Below, piece after piece: positions 17,150-26,668 of a stretch of DNA of 51,697 nt (within the stretch, counting starts at the first letter, position 1; each line of letters opens with the position of its first letter). The stretch lies in contig JAPLXZ010000016.1 in NCBI GenBank assembly GCA_026395815.1, positions 1 to 51,697 of the forward strand, written 5' to 3'. Below the pieces are notes generated by a model that saw only the letters and a list, made by a program, of their open reading frames with translations, was not told where the DNA came from and made no database searches. The position numbers and the translations under genes were made by a program. The stretch comes from Candidatus Pacearchaeota archaeon (GTDB taxonomy: Archaea > Nanobdellota > Nanobdellia > Pacearchaeales > GW2011-AR1).

Positions 17150-19213
17150 ATGAAAAAAAGAATTTTTAGTTTATTCTTGATATCAACTGTTCTTCTATTC
17201 AGTTTAGCAAGCGTGTCAGCAGAAAAAATCGTTCTTTTTGCAATGGACGATTTTCAGGTTTGGTGGTTGGAAAACATACAAGAAAGTATTGTTCAGATTC
17301 ATATAAATAATAATATTCCTGTAACTCTCGGAGTAATTCCTGAAGGAATTACAGACCCATGGGGAGCAGGAGACAGGATAATAGAAAGAATCAAGAGATG
17401 GGACAGTTATTCTTTTATTGAAGTAGCACAGCATGGCTATGACCATATTCCTGAATTTGCAGGAATGAGTTATTCTTCTCAATACGCTGATATAAAAAAA
17501 GGGAATGATTTGATGAAAAGCATTGGAATTTCTCCAGCCAGTTTCATTCCTCCGTTTGGTTCTGCAGATTTAAACACTATTAATGTTTTAATAGCACTTG
17601 GATTTCACACTCTTTACAATCCTGTTGAAATGAGCCCAACTTCAAGCAATAATCTTTTAATCATACAAGATCAATTGATTTTATGCAGAGATGGAGACGA
17701 AGGAAAAGATTGCGTTTACAAAGATTATAACACTATAAAGAGTGAGATTGACCAAAAAATACAAACTGATGGAGTTGCTCTTGTCTTATATCACATGCAG
17801 GATTTTGACACTGGCAATGGAAATGTAAACACTAATAAGGCAAATCAAATAGTCAATTATGCAAATCAGCTTAAGCAAGATGGCTACACACTAATGACTG
17901 TTGAACAGTATTATCAGCATCTTAAGTCTCCAGGGTTAATTGACAATGATAAAGATGGTTATGACAGCACAAAAGACTGCAATGACAATAATAAAGATGT
18001 ATGGCAGTTTTTAAACGGCTATTTGGACAACGATAAAGATGGCTACGGAACAGGAAGTTTATTGCAAGTTTGTTCTGGAATAAATCTTCCAGCAGGATAT
18101 TCAAGCAATAACTTAGACTGTAATGACAACAATTTAGCAATTCATCCAGGAGCAGTAGAAACTGCTTGCAATGGAATAGACAATGATTGTGATTTGGCAA
18201 TAGACGAGGATTACCTTATTGTGGCAAGCAATTGTGGAATAGGGCAATGCGCATCTACAGGACTTTTGCAATGTTTATTAGGCAAGGAAGTAAACTTTTG
18301 TGTTCCAAATCTTCCAACAGCAGAAGTTTGTGATGGAAAAGATAATGATTGCGACGGGCAAACAGATGAAGGAGTAAAGATTACTTATTACAAGGATGCA
18401 GATGCAGATGGATATGGAAATCCTTCTATCACAATTCAAGCTTGTTCTGCTCCTGCAGGTTATGTCACAGATAAGACAGACTGTAATGACAACAATTTAG
18501 CAATTCATCCAAATGCAATTGAAGTTTGTAATAATCAAGTTGATGATAACTGTAATGGACTTAAAGATGAAGGATGTGCCGCTGTTTGCGGAAATAGTAT
18601 ATGTGAGGCAAGTGAAACCTGCAGTTCATGTTCATTAGACTGTGGAGTTTGTCCTCCTGTTTGTGGAAATGGTGTTTGTGAATCTGCAAATGGAGAAACA
18701 TGTTCTTCCTGCTCATCAGATTGTGGTGTGTGCTCTATAAAGACAATGATAATCCGGCCAAATGGATATGGATATAGAACAGGATGGACAAATGTTAACT
18801 GCCCATCAGGATATAACGAATGGCAATGCGTAAGTGATACTACGCTTAACATAAATGATTATTTAAAAGATTCAGGAACAGCAAAAGAGACATTTACTTT
18901 TTCAAATACAGGCTTAACAAACGCAAAGATAAACAGTGTTACTTTGTATTTTTATGCAATGAGAAACCTTTACTCATACAATTCATGCTTTGAAGCAATG
19001 ATAAGGTACGGAAACAGGGATTATCTTTCAGGAAGCCAATTGTGCTTAGGAAGTTCTTGGCAATATGTTTCATATATATACAATAAAAACCCTGCTACAA
19101 ATCTGCCATGGACAATCAGCCAGGTTGAAGCTTTAGAAGCAGGTATGCATTCTCTTGACCCAAACGGCGGTGGAAGAATTGCTCAAGTTTATGCAGTTGT
19201 TGAATATGTCTAA
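17150..19213 (+). CDS. Secreted DUF2334-type polysaccharide deacetylase-like protein with MopE-type metal-binding repeats
   Basis: Signal peptide; IVLFAMDDFQVWW...VTLGVIPEGI...QHGYDH; CNGIDNDCDLAIDEDY, CDGKDNDCDGQTDEGV. Confidence 0.75.
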   Translation: MKKRIFSLFLISTVLLFSLASVSAEKIVLFAMDDFQVWWLENIQESIVQIHINNNIPVTLGVIPEGITDPWGAGDRIIERIKRWDSYSFIEVAQHGYDHIPEFAGMSYSSQYADIKKGNDLMKSIGISPASFIPPFGSADLNTINVLIALGFHTLYNPVEMSPTSSNNLLIIQDQLILCRDGDEGKDCVYKDYNTIKSEIDQKIQTDGVALVLYHMQDFDTGNGNVNTNKANQIVNYANQLKQDGYTLMTVEQYYQHLKSPGLIDNDKDGYDSTKDCNDNNKDVWQFLNGYLDNDKDGYGTGSLLQVCSGINLPAGYSSNNLDCNDNNLAIHPGAVETACNGIDNDCDLAIDEDYLIVASNCGIGQCASTGLLQCLLGKEVNFCVPNLPTAEVCDGKDNDCDGQTDEGVKITYYKDADADGYGNPSITIQACSAPAGYVTDKTDCNDNNLAIHPNAIEVCNNQVDDNCNGLKDEGCAAVCGNSICEASETCSSCSLDCGVCPPVCGNGVCESANGETCSSCSSDCGVCSIKTMIIRPNGYGYRTGWTNVNCPSGYNEWQCVSDTTLNINDYLKDSGTAKETFTFSNTGLTNAKINSVTLYFYAMRNLYSYNSCFEAMIRYGNRDYLSGSQLCLGSSWQYVSYIYNKNPATNLPWTISQVEALEAGMHSLDPNGGGRIAQVYAVVEYV

Positions 19214-19271
19214 AACGAATTTATTCTAAAGGATATACTTTCTAACAAACCTTCTCTTGAATTTTTATTTT

Positions 19272-19931
19272 TCATTTGCCCATGTTGGTATAAACTTCAG
19301 AATATCTTTTATTTAAATTTAAGTTGTACAATAAATCTAATTGTTCTAAAACATTGTCTAAATACAACCTCTTGCAATAATTTATTAATTCTTTTAATGG
19401 CATAATTGGTAAACCATCTATTTTTTCTATTTTTAAGTTATTTTTAGAACTTAAATAAACTAAAGGCCTCTTATTAACTAATTTATCTTTCGTATAAGTG
19501 ATATTTTTCTCAATTAATATTTTTTTCAAAGAATCAATATCATTGCTATCTGCTTCTAAGGAATAGATTTTATCATAAAAATCACCGGTTATAAAACTGC
19601 CTTTAGTCCAGATAGTTATTGCAGTTCCCTTTACAAATCTTATTCTCAATTTTGTACTCTTAACCAATTCCCAAAATTCATTATCTTTTTCTATGACTGA
19701 AACAGCACTTTCCAACTCTATAAATTTCTTGTATATCTGGTTTTTATTTATCTTTATCGCATTTTTGTTGCCTTTTCTTATTATTTTAATAACATCATAC
19801 TTTTCTAATTCTAAAACCCAATTATAAACAGCCGAATATGCAAAACCTATTCTATTCGCCAAGCTACGAATACTTTCCCCCTCTTTGGCATTTTTTATTA
19901 TCTTTATTGTTATTTCATTTACTATTACCAT
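19272..19931 (-). CDS. HTH-domain protein (possible AbiEi-like regulator)
   Basis: SIRSLANRIGFAYSAVYNWVLELEKYDVIKIIRKG. Confidence 0.5.
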   Translation of the reverse strand: MVIVNEITIKIIKNAKEGESIRSLANRIGFAYSAVYNWVLELEKYDVIKIIRKGNKNAIKINKNQIYKKFIELESAVSVIEKDNEFWELVKSTKLRIRFVKGTAITIWTKGSFITGDFYDKIYSLEADSNDIDSLKKILIEKNITYTKDKLVNKRPLVYLSSKNNLKIEKIDGLPIMPLKELINYCKRLYLDNVLEQLDLLYNLNLNKRYSEVYTNMGK

Positions 19932-20072
19932 TATCTTTTAAAAGATAATGATTATTTAAACGTTCCTATTTGAAAATTTTAGATAGATAGACACTGTCAG
20001 AATCGAACTGTTGAGTACATATAAGGTCTTGTTAACTTAATCAATTCTAAAAAATTAACTATTAATCATTCA

Positions 20073-20879
20073 CTAATTCAGATTTATTCTGCCTTGGTAA
20101 TATAAATCTCTGAATGTTACAACTTTTGCATTTAAGCTATTTATTGCATTCAGAAGTTTGATATATTGATCATACTTTTCAACATCTAATTTACCATTTG
20201 TAACATAATCTTGCGGGTGTATCATGATTACGCATATCTCTCCCTTGTCCAATTCTTTACTACATTCCTGCAAAACTTCCTTGTAATTCACAAACTTGTG
20301 ATTTTTCCAATCATATGTTGACACTGAAAATCCAAATTCTCGGTTCACAAATCCAGAAGAAATTATTTTTATGCCATTGTCATATACCGCTTCTCTTCCT
20401 GCATCTGAAATTTCGTTGTTCGGAGGAATAAAAGTTATAATCTCTGGCTGAATCTGTCTCAAAACTTCCAACCCATTTCTTATTTTCTCATTTGCTTGCT
20501 GATATAAGATATTGGAAAATTCATTCTCACTGTTGTTATATCCATGCAAACTAATTTCCAACTCGCACTTGACTTCTTTTAAAAAATTGAACATTTCCAT
20601 GTCACTAGCAAGATTAATGGGAATTACTCCTAAGGAAACTGTTCTGTTTATAGCTAAAGCATCTTTAATCATCCTTATCTGCACATCCTTTAGATAATAT
20701 GCTTGAATATCGTCAATCCTTATCACTATGTTCCTTTCGCTTGTACTATGCTCAATTATCCCGCAATTATTCTCATAAGTGTTAGTTTGAACATCCTGTA
20801 TAATGTAGTTCAAACTACGAACACACATTATAAACACAAGTGTAATTATTAAAAAAGAAACAAATATTTTTCCAATCAT
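20073..20879 (-). CDS. Polysaccharide deacetylase-like protein (DUF2334-type)
   Basis: NIVIRIDDIQAYYLKDVQ...VSLGVIPINL...ISLHGYNN...FIPPNNE. Confidence 0.75.
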   Translation of the reverse strand: MIGKIFVSFLIITLVFIMCVRSLNYIIQDVQTNTYENNCGIIEHSTSERNIVIRIDDIQAYYLKDVQIRMIKDALAINRTVSLGVIPINLASDMEMFNFLKEVKCELEISLHGYNNSENEFSNILYQQANEKIRNGLEVLRQIQPEIITFIPPNNEISDAGREAVYDNGIKIISSGFVNREFGFSVSTYDWKNHKFVNYKEVLQECSKELDKGEICVIMIHPQDYVTNGKLDVEKYDQYIKLLNAINSLNAKVVTFRDLYYQGRINLN

Positions 20880-20975
20880 CTTCTAAATAAAAACAAAATA
20901 TATTTTTTAATATGGTGAGCTATGATTATCCCGAAATTCACAACCAGATTTATTCCACCAGTAGGATATAACATT

Positions 20976-22058
20976 TTAGTACCTATCTGGTTTATACCAG
21001 ACTAAATTTTTTTTATTAAATATGATTTCCTTGAAAAAAGCATAAACAAAAATTATCTGCTCTGCAAATCCTAAAAGATACTGATGAGGAATGTAAAAAA
21101 ATAACCTGTATCTTCTGAATTTAAAAATACCATAAGCAGACGATACGCAGGTGATAAGCATAGTTAACAACAGGAAATATAAGAAATAATTCATGTTCCA
21201 GAGCATCAATAAAGGAGCAAAAAGTAAAGCTCCTCCCATTAACAACCCTTCCAGATAAATCAGAGACAATATCAGGGCATTGTTTGGCTTTTTCAAGATT
21301 GATATGTTCTTTTTCAGGCAATACCATCCTCCAGAATGCCATCTGTACAACTGCTTGAAATAAGACCTCAAATTATTGGGGTCTTGAGTATAGATTATTG
21401 CCTTCTCTTGAAGCAATATTTTTTTATCAGCAAGTTTTAATTTATAAGTAAAATCCAAATCCTCTGTTATATTATCATGGTCAAATGTTACTGTCCCCTT
21501 AAAGTCTTTTGTTCTGAAAGCAGAACCACAGCCAACTAGCACAAATAATGAATTTATGTATGACTGGGCTTTTTTGTATATCGTCTGTCCTACCAAATAA
21601 TTCAGTTCCCTTACGTTAGTAATCCAATTGCATTTTCTTGATTCCACAAATCCGCATACTGCAGAAACCGTTTCATCTATAAAACTTCTTTCCACCTCTC
21701 TGATAAAATTTCTGTCAAGGCAGGTGTCAGCATCAGTTGTTATAAAAATATCACTGTTAACATATCTTAATCCTACTTCCTGAGCCTTTGATTTGTTCCC
21801 TGTATTTTGCTTTAAATCAACTATTGTTATGCTCTCCCCAAAAGATTTTAGTATCTTAAGAGTTCTGTCAGTTGAACCGTCGTTTACAACAATTATTTCA
21901 TCAGGCATTCTTGTCTGATGCAAGCATGAATTTACACACTTTGCAATAGATTTCTCTTCATTATATGCCGGTATTAAAACCGAGATTGTATCATCCATCT
22001 TAATTTTTCTTAGAATTAGGCTTCTAAGGTGCCAACACCTCAGTATCTCTCTTATCAT
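20976..22058 (-). CDS. Family 2 glycosyltransferase, membrane (true start probably near 21998)
   Basis: MDDTISVLIPAYNEEKSIAKCVNSCLHQ...VVNDGSTDRT...TTDADTCLDRNF; QLYRWHSGGW; C-terminal TMs. Confidence 0.88.
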   Translation of the reverse strand: MIREILRCWHLRSLILRKIKMDDTISVLIPAYNEEKSIAKCVNSCLHQTRMPDEIIVVNDGSTDRTLKILKSFGESITIVDLKQNTGNKSKAQEVGLRYVNSDIFITTDADTCLDRNFIREVERSFIDETVSAVCGFVESRKCNWITNVRELNYLVGQTIYKKAQSYINSLFVLVGCGSAFRTKDFKGTVTFDHDNITEDLDFTYKLKLADKKILLQEKAIIYTQDPNNLRSYFKQLYRWHSGGWYCLKKNISILKKPNNALILSLIYLEGLLMGGALLFAPLLMLWNMNYFLYFLLLTMLITCVSSAYGIFKFRRYRLFFYIPHQYLLGFAEQIIFVYAFFKEIIFNKKNLVWYKPDRY

Positions 22059-22064
22059 AAGAAC

Positions 22065-22089
22065 TTATAAACTTTATGGTAGTAACAAA
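22065..22089 (-). promoter_or_regulatory. 25-bp promoter-region repeat, copy upstream of GT2 gene
   Basis: TTATAAACTTTATGGTAGTAACAAA, identical to 22852..22876. Confidence 0.6.
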
Positions 22090-22328
22090 CAAACTACTTT
22101 TATAAATCCAATAATTTCATAATTTATCTTCTTAGGCTATACCTCCTTTTAACCCTGTTTTTTTTGCATCTCTTTTTGTCATTATAGAATTTTATACTTA
22201 AATTTGTTTAAAAGGATTGTTGTCGTCGAGAAAATAGGTTTTTGTTATTACTCACTACCGATGAAAATTGCTGTTCTTTGAGACTTCTAAAAGGAATATA
22301 TTGCTTTTAATCTTCTAAACCATCAATC

Positions 22329-22847
22329 TTACCAGGGAGTGCAGGTGTAAAAACAAGTGTCTGAAGCATCACCACCATCTGTAAATACTGTGACTGTATT
22401 TTCATAAGTGATGCTGTCAATTCCTGTGTTGAAGAGACTTATATATCGGTCAATAATTGTTTGTGTGCTATTAGAACAAATTTCATGTTGTACTATAGGC
22501 ATGTCAAAAAATGCTTCATAATGACCCGCTGCCCAACCACTAATAGCTTCTTCATGCACTGTAATTCTTTCAATATAGACCCTATCCCCATAATTTGTGA
22601 CACTCACATTCCAATTAGCCCAATCTCCGTCTGAAACAACAGAAGGAATAACTCTGTTTTGTACAATAATAGATTCAGGAGGAGAAGGAATAATATAACA
22701 AGACGCAAGGCTTAAGCTAACAGCCAAGACGCAAGGCATTAGCTTTCTTTTTATTTTTGCAAATAGATTGGGCTTATTCTTAACCTTGCCTTCTAAAGAT
22801 TTATTTTTGGCTTTTTTTTCAAAATCCATAAAAAATTTAAATATCAT
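22329..22847 (-). CDS. Putative lipoprotein
   Basis: AVSLSLASCYIIPSPP lipobox-like. Confidence 0.45.
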   Translation of the reverse strand: MIFKFFMDFEKKAKNKSLEGKVKNKPNLFAKIKRKLMPCVLAVSLSLASCYIIPSPPESIIVQNRVIPSVVSDGDWANWNVSVTNYGDRVYIERITVHEEAISGWAAGHYEAFFDMPIVQHEICSNSTQTIIDRYISLFNTGIDSITYENTVTVFTDGGDASDTCFYTCTPW

Positions 22848-22851
22848 TTAT

Positions 22852-22876
22852 TTATAAACTTTATGGTAGTAACAAA
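22852..22876 (-). promoter_or_regulatory. 25-bp promoter-region repeat, copy upstream of lipoprotein gene
   Basis: Identical to 22065..22089; both sit just upstream of minus-strand genes and contain TATA-like TTTATAA. Confidence 0.6.
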
Positions 22877-22950
22877 AAAAGTATTTTTTACCGATAGAGC
22901 TCAATTTAAAAATATTATTATCTTAAGAACTTCTAAGAAATACTAGGAAA

Positions 22951-23733
22951 TCAGTATACTTTCCAAAGCACTAACTTTCCTTCACTGTCTCTAAGAAATA
23001 AAGTATCTCCTGTAGAAGTCCAGACATAATCCTGTCCTTTCCAAAATAATTCGTTTTCGCTATTTGTTTTATTTCCAACAATTATCTCAACTTGTTCTTT
23101 TTTCTTTAAGACGAAATCCTGAAAAACAAATTTCTTCCTCCCTTCATCTTTTACCTGCCAGTTTGCCAAAGAACAGTCAAAATCACAATTGTTATACAAT
23201 GCAATAGTCTGGCTTTCAACATCCAAATTCTTTAGTTCTATGCAATCAGCACATTTGTCTTCTGATTTTTCACAAAGATTTTTTTGATTTTCAATGCACT
23301 CCTCCCAAGATTGCCTTAACTTGTTTGTATATTCATCGTTATCATAAATGTAAAGATTAGCAAAGCCGTTTCTTACTATTTCAGAATTGATATTCTCTTG
23401 ACTGAGAAATACATAAGCCAGTTTCCTCCCATACTGGTCATATTTGTCATTTCCATACTCAAGCATTATAGTTTTGTTTGAAATTCGCTCTTCAAGAAAC
23501 TTCTTTGCTTCAGAATAATATTTCTCTCCTCTTTCAGGAGTGTTAATTCCTAAAAGCCTTACATGAGTGTCATTATCAACAACAATTGTGTCTCCATCGA
23601 TTATTCTTTCAACAATCGCGCTTTCTTTTTCTTCCAAAAAATTTAGGATTGAATTATTCATAGTTCTGTAATTTACAGCAAAGAGTAAGAATACAAGAAG
23701 CGCCAAAAGAAACATACCCTTTTTTCTATTCAT
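22951..23733 (-). CDS. Membrane-anchored/secreted thermonuclease (SNase) with C-terminal lamin-tail-like domain
   Basis: VERIIDGDTIVVDNDTHVRLLGINTPERGEKYYSEA; C-terminal IALYNNCDFDCSLANWQVKDEG. Confidence 0.85.
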   Translation of the reverse strand: MNRKKGMFLLALLVFLLFAVNYRTMNNSILNFLEEKESAIVERIIDGDTIVVDNDTHVRLLGINTPERGEKYYSEAKKFLEERISNKTIMLEYGNDKYDQYGRKLAYVFLSQENINSEIVRNGFANLYIYDNDEYTNKLRQSWEECIENQKNLCEKSEDKCADCIELKNLDVESQTIALYNNCDFDCSLANWQVKDEGRKKFVFQDFVLKKKEQVEIIVGNKTNSENELFWKGQDYVWTSTGDTLFLRDSEGKLVLWKVY

Positions 23734-23781
23734 ATCATTTAGTATAACAATTAATTTAAATAAATTTTTGCATTTTTCTTT

Positions 23782-24762
23782 ATGGAAGGGGTAATATTAC
23801 TAGCAGACCCAAACTCAAATGCATGGGAGTTTGCAGAAAAAATAAGAGATTATTTAAACCAAAATCTAAACTGGCCAATTCCATTAGAGCCGGTAGATGT
23901 AAACACATTTGCAAACGGTGAGCTTGATGTTCATGTTAAAACAAATTTAAGGAGAAGAGAGATATATTATGTATCAGACCCAACAAAAGATGCACAACAA
24001 TTATGGGCAGAACTTCTTTTATTTAATAATCTGGCTCCTTTGGCATCTGTAGAAAGAATTGGGCATATTTTGCCTGAACTTCCTTACAGCAAGCAGGATA
24101 AAAAGAAAAGACCCCATGAACCAATTTCTGTAAAAGCATTTATAGATAGTCTTTTGATATATCCCCACGTAAAAAGAATAATAACTATGGATTTGCATTC
24201 TGCACAAACCCAGGCATTTTCATGTCCATGTCCTTTAGAAGCCCTTATTAGCATTCCAACAGTAATACCTTATCTAAAAGAAAAAAATTCTTTAGGAAAT
24301 TTAGAAGAATTAGTTGTATTGTCAGCAGACAGCGGAGACACAAAAACAGCAAAGACTTATGCAAGAAGTTTTAGGTCCAGATATCCTGTAGTAACAGTTG
24401 ACAAGGAAAGAAAATTAGATGGAAACAGAGATATTGAAAGAGAAACTATCAGTGGGGATGTTAAAGGTAAGAGAGTTTTCATTCCAGATGATATTGCTGG
24501 TTCTGGTGACACACTGATTACCGCGGCAAAAACAGCATTAGAGTGCGGGGCTGTAGAATTATACTGTTATGTAACGCATGCCTGGTTTACAGAAGGAATC
24601 TCAGAATTAAAAAAATATTTTAAAAAAATATTTGTGAGCAACACTAATAACAGAAAATATGATTCAAATATAGAAGTCATAGATGTTTCTCCTATTTTTG
24701 CAAAAGCAATATATAGAGATTATCACGGAGAATCTGTTTCTGATTTATTTAAGATAGAATAA
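23782..24762 (+). CDS. prs: Ribose-phosphate pyrophosphokinase
   Basis: ANGELDVHVKTNLRRREIYYVSDP; GKRVFIPDDIAGSGDTLITAAK. Confidence 0.88.
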   Translation: MEGVILLADPNSNAWEFAEKIRDYLNQNLNWPIPLEPVDVNTFANGELDVHVKTNLRRREIYYVSDPTKDAQQLWAELLLFNNLAPLASVERIGHILPELPYSKQDKKKRPHEPISVKAFIDSLLIYPHVKRIITMDLHSAQTQAFSCPCPLEALISIPTVIPYLKEKNSLGNLEELVVLSADSGDTKTAKTYARSFRSRYPVVTVDKERKLDGNRDIERETISGDVKGKRVFIPDDIAGSGDTLITAAKTALECGAVELYCYVTHAWFTEGISELKKYFKKIFVSNTNNRKYDSNIEVIDVSPIFAKAIYRDYHGESVSDLFKIE

Positions 24763-24783
24763 TTGTCTGTCCTTGCTTAGTTA

Positions 24784-24814
24784 TGTTTCCAACAGGATAA
24801 TGCGGGAGACAGGA
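24784..24814. repeat. Direct repeat copy 1 of tRNA-Leu 3' end + trailer
   Basis: TGTTTCCAACAGGATAATGCGGGAGACAGGA, identical to 24929..24959. Confidence 0.9.
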
Positions 24815-24928
24815 AAGCTCGAGACCCCACTCACATTGGATTAACATGCAGGTTCGTGAAATCTCTCGTTGAACCTATCTTGTCACTAAAACAATATAGA
24901 ATTTAAGCGACTTTTCAAATTCAAATCC

Positions 24929-24959
24929 TGTTTCCAACAGGATAATGCGGGAGACAGGA
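24929..24959. repeat. Direct repeat copy 2, overlapping the tRNA-Leu 3' end
   Basis: 31-bp identity to 24784..24814. Confidence 0.9.
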
Positions 24960-25030
24960 TTTGAACCTGCGCAGGCACTAAGCCATAGGATCTTAAGTCC
25001 TACCCATTTGACCAACTCTGGCACTCCCGC
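24946..25030 (-). tRNA. tRNA-Leu(UAA)
   Basis: GCGGGAG...TAGGA CT TAA GA TCCTA...GCAGGTTCAAATCCTGTCTCCCGCA; long variable arm, closed acceptor stem. Confidence 0.93.
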
Positions 25031-25188
25031 AGATATTTGCGACATTTGTTAAGGAGCAAATGTCTGCTGATGAAATCTAAAAAAGATTTCATCTTAGCAT
25101 AGAAAATACAAATTATTTTGACTTAAAAAGCTTATTGAAATCTATTCAGCACGATAAAACTTAAATATTTTACCAATCTTGCAATAAA

Positions 25189-25716
25189 ATGTCATTCCAT
25201 CCTTACACTTCCTACACTCCTGAATCTTCTCAAAAACACCTTGAAATTGAAAGGAAAAGGCAAGAATTTTTAGAAGAGAGAACAGGATACCTTGTCAGAA
25301 GAACAAAAAACCCTCCTTCTCTAAAAAATATCAGCAGGAAGGTATCAGAAATGGATTTAATCGCAGCAGTGCATGAAGAACTCGTTTTAAGGCAAATGCA
25401 AAAAGCATTTGATGTTCACAACTCAAAAAGCTTTTGGAAGAATCAAAAACGTTTTCTTGAGTTTATTGACTTGGATACTTTTGCTGTTTCTGAAAAAGCA
25501 AGTCTTGGTTATAAATACGGACATGAATGGTTTTTGAACAACAGCAGATGTTTTGCACTTAGATTTTTGGACATCACTTCAGGACAATTGGAAGAATACA
25601 AAATAAAAAACCGAGAAACATATAATGAATTATGCACAGAAATGAATCAGATTGACAAAAAATATTGCGTTCATTGTTTTACTGATTTAGTTTTAATGCC
25701 AATACCATCAAAGTAA
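25189..25716 (+). CDS. Hypothetical protein
   Basis: Long isolated ORF with TATA-like TTAAATAT upstream. Confidence 0.55.
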   Translation: MSFHPYTSYTPESSQKHLEIERKRQEFLEERTGYLVRRTKNPPSLKNISRKVSEMDLIAAVHEELVLRQMQKAFDVHNSKSFWKNQKRFLEFIDLDTFAVSEKASLGYKYGHEWFLNNSRCFALRFLDITSGQLEEYKIKNRETYNELCTEMNQIDKKYCVHCFTDLVLMPIPSK

Positions 25717-25749
25717 ATTTCTTTATTAAAGATTAATTATAAAAGTATC

Positions 25750-25935
25750 TTACTTTGTTAAGCCTGATTTTTTTCCTATTATCCAGAATACAACTAAGAA
25801 AACAGAAAAAACGCTTACTATTAAAACAACAATCCTCATTGCTTCATCTCCTTTAAACATTTCAAGAAGCACAATACAAGTAGTTATTATTAAAGCAAAC
25901 GAGATTATACCTGTTACAGTTTCTGAACTCACCAT
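25750..25935 (-). CDS. Small membrane protein
   Basis: Two TM segments. Confidence 0.4.
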   Translation of the reverse strand: MVSSETVTGIISFALIITTCIVLLEMFKGDEAMRIVVLIVSVFSVFLVVFWIIGKKSGLTK

Positions 25936-25957
25936 GAAGATTATAAGCCAACCAAGT

Positions 25958-26263
25958 TTAAATACTTTTTTCGTTATTATTGATGTGGTTTTTCTTGCTT
26001 TCTTCTAGATGATTTTCTCTATCTATTCTTTCTCTTTCTATTTTCTCTAATGTAGACACAGAATTAGATTTCTCTTTTGGAGATAAGCCATAAATAAGAA
26101 ACATAAATCCTATTAGAGCAATTCCTAATGGAACAAGTTGAGGTCCTAAAACAATGCCTTCTCCAACAGAACCAAAAAAATCTGTATTCCAATAAAAAGT
26201 TATATAAAAAATAAATCCTGCAGCCAGCATAAAAAAGCCAATTAAAAATGGAATCATTTTCAT
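25958..26263 (-). CDS. Small membrane protein
   Basis: Two TM segments. Confidence 0.4.
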   Translation of the reverse strand: MKMIPFLIGFFMLAAGFIFYITFYWNTDFFGSVGEGIVLGPQLVPLGIALIGFMFLIYGLSPKEKSNSVSTLEKIERERIDRENHLEESKKNHINNNEKSI

Positions 26264-26313
26264 GATTTTTTAAAGAATTTAGGGTTTTTATTTCTTTTTC
26301 TTGTAAACTATAA

Positions 26314-26565
26314 TTAAAAAGAACTTTTATCCCAGGGATTTTTATGTGTTTTAATTGCATCAATCGTTTTTCTTAATTGTCTCTGGCGTTCTTCTTCCTT
26401 TTGCATATCATCACCAATCTTTTTCATCTTTTCATAACCTTCATGATAGTCTCCACTAAATCGAAATATTGCACCACTTTCCGGTTTGCCAAATCTGGCA
26501 TCATTTTGCCCCTGCCCGTAAGCGTATTGTCTTTCTAATGCTTCTCCCCATCTGTCATTAATCAT
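26314..26565 (-). CDS. Hypothetical protein
   Basis: ORF. Confidence 0.4.
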   Translation of the reverse strand: MINDRWGEALERQYAYGQGQNDARFGKPESGAIFRFSGDYHEGYEKMKKIGDDMQKEEERQRQLRKTIDAIKTHKNPWDKSSF

Positions 26566-26635
26566 TTTTCTTTTCTCCTTGTTTATTAATTATTTAATCC
26601 TGATTCATCAATTTAAACCTTTTGTTCAAGGTTCA

Positions 26636-26668
26636 AAGCCTCAAGAGAGGATTGAACTCCCGACTTCA
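26636..26668 (-). pseudogene. Orphan tRNA 3' half (T-arm + acceptor 3' strand, U73; possibly tRNA-Cys)
   Basis: Minus: GAAGTC GGGAG TTCAATC CTCTC TTGAGGC T; no matching GCCTCAA 5' half found in the window. Confidence 0.55.

Noticed and set aside
19985-20020. tRNA T-arm-like sequence (minus CAACAGTTCGATTCTGAC)
   Set aside because: T-stem pairs poorly, no acceptor partner nearby; too weak to call a tRNA fragment
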